A program made the translations under genes and the position numbers. From Xanthomonas hortorum (GTDB lineage Bacteria; Pseudomonadota; Gammaproteobacteria; Xanthomonadales; Xanthomonadaceae): DNA of 64,000 nucleotides. Every line of letters starts with the position of its first letter. Position 1 is the first letter of the stretch. Location of the stretch: NCBI RefSeq assembly GCF_024339125.1, contig NZ_CP101417.1:5379373-5443372 (forward strand), read 5' to 3'. Shown here piece after piece: positions 61,617-64,000 of this stretch. The notes beneath the pieces are model-generated. The model saw nothing but the letters and a program-made list of their open reading frames with translations, was not told where the DNA came from and searched no databases.

Positions 61617-62039
61617 CTACGCAATACTCAGCGTCGCCCATGCGAGCAAGGCGTAACGGGTGGTCTTGGCGATCGCAACCAGCGGCAGGAACACGTGCAG
61701 CGGCTCGCGCATGACCCCCGCCGCAAGTGTCAACGGGTCGCCGATGATCGGCATCCAGCTCAGCAGCAGCGACCATTTGCCGTATTTGCCATACCACGCC
61801 TGGGCGCGCAGCAATGCAGCCGCTTTGATCGGGAACCAGCGCTTTGCCTGAAAGCGCAACGCCTCGCGCCCAAGCCACCAGTTGATCAGCGAGCCGAGCA
61901 CGTTGCCGATGCTCGCAGCAGCCACGAGCCCCAACGCAGAATCGCCGCGCAACAGCAGCGCCACCAATGCCGTCTCCGACTGCGCAGGGAGCAAGGTGGC
62001 TGCGATAAGCGCAAGTGCAAACAGCGAGAGATACGTCAT
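61617..62039 (-). CDS. YqaA/DedA-like membrane protein
   Basis: A 140-residue inner-membrane protein of the SNARE-associated (VTT/DedA) fold in its short YqaA form. Visible are a hydrophobic start (LFALALIAATLLPAQSETAL), the ASIGNVLGSLINWWLGREA motif with conserved Gly-Asn, FGKYG-like WYGKYGKWSLLLSWMPIIGD with its re-entrant loop, and a terminal hydrophobic helix. DedA-type proteins translocate lipids or help maintain proton motive force. It begins 80 bp after insertion sequence copy 3, so the insertion is close to its 3' end. Confidence 0.8.
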   Translation of the reverse strand: MTYLSLFALALIAATLLPAQSETALVALLLRGDSALGLVAAASIGNVLGSLINWWLGREALRFQAKRWFPIKAAALLRAQAWYGKYGKWSLLLSWMPIIGDPLTLAAGVMREPLHVFLPLVAIAKTTRYALLAWATLSIA

Positions 62040-62137
62040 TGGCTACGTTGCGCGTGTTGTGATGGTGCAGGAGGTTGGGCGATGCATCCGGCGCAACATC
62101 TGCGCCACAACCGACGCCAATGCGACATGGCGCAGCG

Positions 62138-63058
62138 TTACCGCTTGACCGGCTTTCGCCGCTTGCTCTGGTCGTCAGGAAACACTCTGGCACACAGAAA
62201 GTCGACAAACGCCCGCACCTTCGGCGAAGGATGCTTGCTTGCCGGCCAAAGCACGTGGAACGCGCCGCTGCGCCGCACGTGCTCGGCCAACACGGGAAGC
62301 AGGCGCCCGTCTGCCAGCAGGTCGCGGATGGCGAAATCCGGCAGGCAGGCTATTCCGAGTCCTTGCGTTGCGAAGCACACGCGCGTTTCGATGTTGTTGC
62401 AGATCATCGAGGTGGGAAGCACCAGTTCGCCGCTGTTGCGCCGCGTATGCAGCGGCCAGGTTTCCAGTTTTCCCGAGTTGGGATAACGGTAATGCAGGCA
62501 GGCGTGCTGCAGCAGATCGACCGGCAAGCGCGGAGTGCCGCGCTGCGCGAGATACTCGGGCGCAGCCACCAGCATCATCTGGAAACCACCGAGACGCCTG
62601 GCCGAAAGACGCGAATCGCTCGGCTCGCCGGTTCTCACCACCGCATCGAACCCTTCCTCGATCACATCGACCATCCGGTCGCTGAAGTCCAGATCCAGCT
62701 CGATCTCGGGATAGTGGCGCATGAAGTCACCCAGCACCGGCAATACCAACGCACTGACCAGCGGCAGGCTCACCCGCAAGCGCCCGCGCGGCGCGGCGGT
62801 GGCCTGCGAAAGTTCCAGTTCTGCTGCTTCGATCTCGGCGAGGATGCGGCGGCTACGCTCCAGGAACAACGTGCCTTCGGCTGTCAGCGTGACGCTGCGC
62901 GTACTGCGATGAAACAGCCGCACGCCGAGTTTTTCTTCCAGACGCACCACGCGTTTGCCGACCGCAGACGCCGACACGCCCAACAACCGGCCAGCCGCGA
63001 CGAAGCTGCGCGTTTCGGCAACCTGCACGAACACCACGAACCCGCTCAGGCTTTCCAC
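62138..63058 (-). CDS. LysR-family transcriptional regulator
   Basis: 306 residues from GTG 63058 (GGAG 7 nt upstream; GTG 63061 possible). The helix-turn-helix is FVQVAETRSFVAAGRLLGVS followed by ASAVGKRVVRLEEKLGVRLF. The effector domain has LRVSLPLVSALVLPVLGDF. It belongs to the DmlR/CrgA-type subgroup by overall pattern. It is divergent from the serine-hydrolase gene 113 bp away, its likely target. Confidence 0.9.
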   Translation of the reverse strand: MESLSGFVVFVQVAETRSFVAAGRLLGVSASAVGKRVVRLEEKLGVRLFHRSTRSVTLTAEGTLFLERSRRILAEIEAAELELSQATAAPRGRLRVSLPLVSALVLPVLGDFMRHYPEIELDLDFSDRMVDVIEEGFDAVVRTGEPSDSRLSARRLGGFQMMLVAAPEYLAQRGTPRLPVDLLQHACLHYRYPNSGKLETWPLHTRRNSGELVLPTSMICNNIETRVCFATQGLGIACLPDFAIRDLLADGRLLPVLAEHVRRSGAFHVLWPASKHPSPKVRAFVDFLCARVFPDDQSKRRKPVKR

Positions 63059-63171
63059 CACACGTCTCCATTGCGGACGTCTGGTTCCGCACAACGCGGA
63101 ACTCTACCCCAGTTTTTCTTTAATCGAAGGCTATCTACTCTGCCTGCACTGTCTCTCGATCAACCACACTC

Positions 63172-64000
63172 ATGACACCGCCCCTATCTCCGCCGCGCAT
63201 CGCCATGTCGCCCGCACTGCTGGCCACCAACATCCACGCGGTCGTTCAGCACGCCCTGGACGATCGACGGCTGGTGGGAGCGGTCGTTCTGGTCGCCCGC
63301 AATGGGGAGCTGATCAACCGGCAGGCCGCTGGCTGGGCAGACCGGGAAAGCCGTCGCGCGATGCACGTGGATGCGCTCTTTCGGTTGTCATCGGTCAGCA
63401 AACCCATCATTTCAACCGCCGCGCTGGTGCTGGTGGCGCAAGGGCGCCTGGATCTGAACGCAGGCATCGATCGCTGGCTGCCCGAGTTCCAGCCACGGCT
63501 GGCCGATGGCCGCCCTGCACGCATCACGGCACGCCAACTGCTCAGCCATACCGCCGGCCTGGGCTATCGCTTTCTTGAAGCAGACGCCAATGGTGCTTAT
63601 GCAGTCGCCGGCGTCTCCGACGGCATGGATGCCGCTGACATCACGCTGGAAGAAAACCTGCGCCGCATTGCCAGCGTGCCGCTGCTTTATGCGCCAGGCA
63701 CGGCCTGGGGCTACTCGCTGGCAACCGACGTGCTGGGTGCGTTGATTGCGCGTGTGTACGGTGCCCCGTTGAACGACGCGGTGCGCGCATTGGTGACCGG
63801 ACCACTGGGCATGGCGGACACCGATTTCGCCACCTCCGAAACGCAGCGTGTGGCGACCGCCTACGTCAACGCCGCGCCGCAGCCGCATCGCCTGGCAGAA
63901 GCAGAAACCGTCTCGGCCTTCGAAGGTGCGATCGGCATCCGTTACAGCCCCGCCCGCATCTTCGATCCGCAGGCGTTTGCCTCTGGCGGCGCCGGCATGG
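63172..64000 (+). CDS. Beta-lactamase-family serine hydrolase (3' end outside window)
   Basis: 276 codons are visible with no stop; the gene continues past the right edge. Class C beta-lactamase/esterase-type features: the nucleophile motif FRLSSVSKPIIST (SxxK with Ser followed by Val-Ser-Lys), RQLLSHTAGLGYRF, and WGYSLATDVLGALIARVYG around the Tyr of the Y-x-x motif. It has no clear signal peptide. Members are esterases, D-aminopeptidases or beta-lactamases; the substrate cannot be inferred. It is probably regulated by the divergent LysR. Confidence 0.85.
   Translation, partial: MTPPLSPPRIAMSPALLATNIHAVVQHALDDRRLVGAVVLVARNGELINRQAAGWADRESRRAMHVDALFRLSSVSKPIISTAALVLVAQGRLDLNAGIDRWLPEFQPRLADGRPARITARQLLSHTAGLGYRFLEADANGAYAVAGVSDGMDAADITLEENLRRIASVPLLYAPGTAWGYSLATDVLGALIARVYGAPLNDAVRALVTGPLGMADTDFATSETQRVATAYVNAAPQPHRLAEAETVSAFEGAIGIRYSPARIFDPQAFASGGAGM

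Noticed and set aside
1..64000. CRISPR arrays, tRNA or rRNA genes
   Set aside because: No regularly spaced short repeats and no tRNA- or rRNA-like sequence were noticed on either strand; a tRNAscan-SE or Infernal run would be needed to confirm.

Overview
The window is a high-GC chromosomal segment that looks like Xanthomonas or a very close Xanthomonadaceae relative. The evidence is the gene content and order: two TonB-dependent receptors, rluD-pgeF opposite bamD, sucCD next to pilSR and pilB-A-C-D-coaE, and a ColRS-type two-component pair next to rimK. The PilD also lacks the usual zinc cysteines, and the intergenic DNA carries several repeat families. No rRNA, tRNA or CRISPR array was seen.

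Layout. 0-9.7 kb: a partial FMN monooxygenase, a TonB receptor, a GIY-YIG protein, a GST, a DUF3014 protein, then a minus-strand run of envelope genes (DUF3574 lipoprotein, XAC2610-like protein, permease, LprI-like protein). 9.9-12.4 kb: a second TonB receptor. 12.6-16.5 kb: a trehalose operon otsB-GH15-otsA. 17-22 kb: membrane glucose dehydrogenase and a PAS-type chemoreceptor. 22-26 kb: DCC, DUF4166, pgeF, rluD and bamD. 26-32.8 kb: a clan-A glycosidase, nadE, a SnoaL/MBL pair, and a DsbA-like protein divergent from a LysR regulator. 33-35 kb: sucCD. 35-44.8 kb: the type IV pilus cluster, with a Fic toxin-antitoxin pair inserted between pilR and pilB. 45-61.5 kb: three near-identical 1159-bp IS5-group insertion sequences, each with its own 4-bp target duplication. 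Between them lie a SymE-like module with a structured leader, colSR, rimK, glgX, an H-NS-like gene, several small unknown genes, a PI-PLC-like protein and a second chemoreceptor. 61.6-64 kb: a YqaA/DedA-like membrane protein, a LysR regulator divergent from a serine hydrolase, cut by the window edge.

How the parts work together. PilS/PilR should drive pilA through a sigma-54 promoter visible 94-108 bp upstream of pilA. PilB, PilC and PilD then assemble and process the pilin. Both chemoreceptors have a convincing sigma-28 (FliA) promoter with exact 11-nt spacing, tying them to the flagellar regulon. otsB, GH15 and otsA form one coupled trehalose unit. The LprI-like and XAC2610-like genes suggest an envelope-protection neighbourhood.

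Most unusual points: the multi-hairpin leader plus 23-codon ORF coupled to the SymE-like gene; the Fic/YhfG-type pair inside the pilus locus; a 68-bp perfect palindrome; and a 139-bp palindromic element present twice, about 21 kb apart. All functional statements rest on reading the sequence and recall of families; no database search was run.
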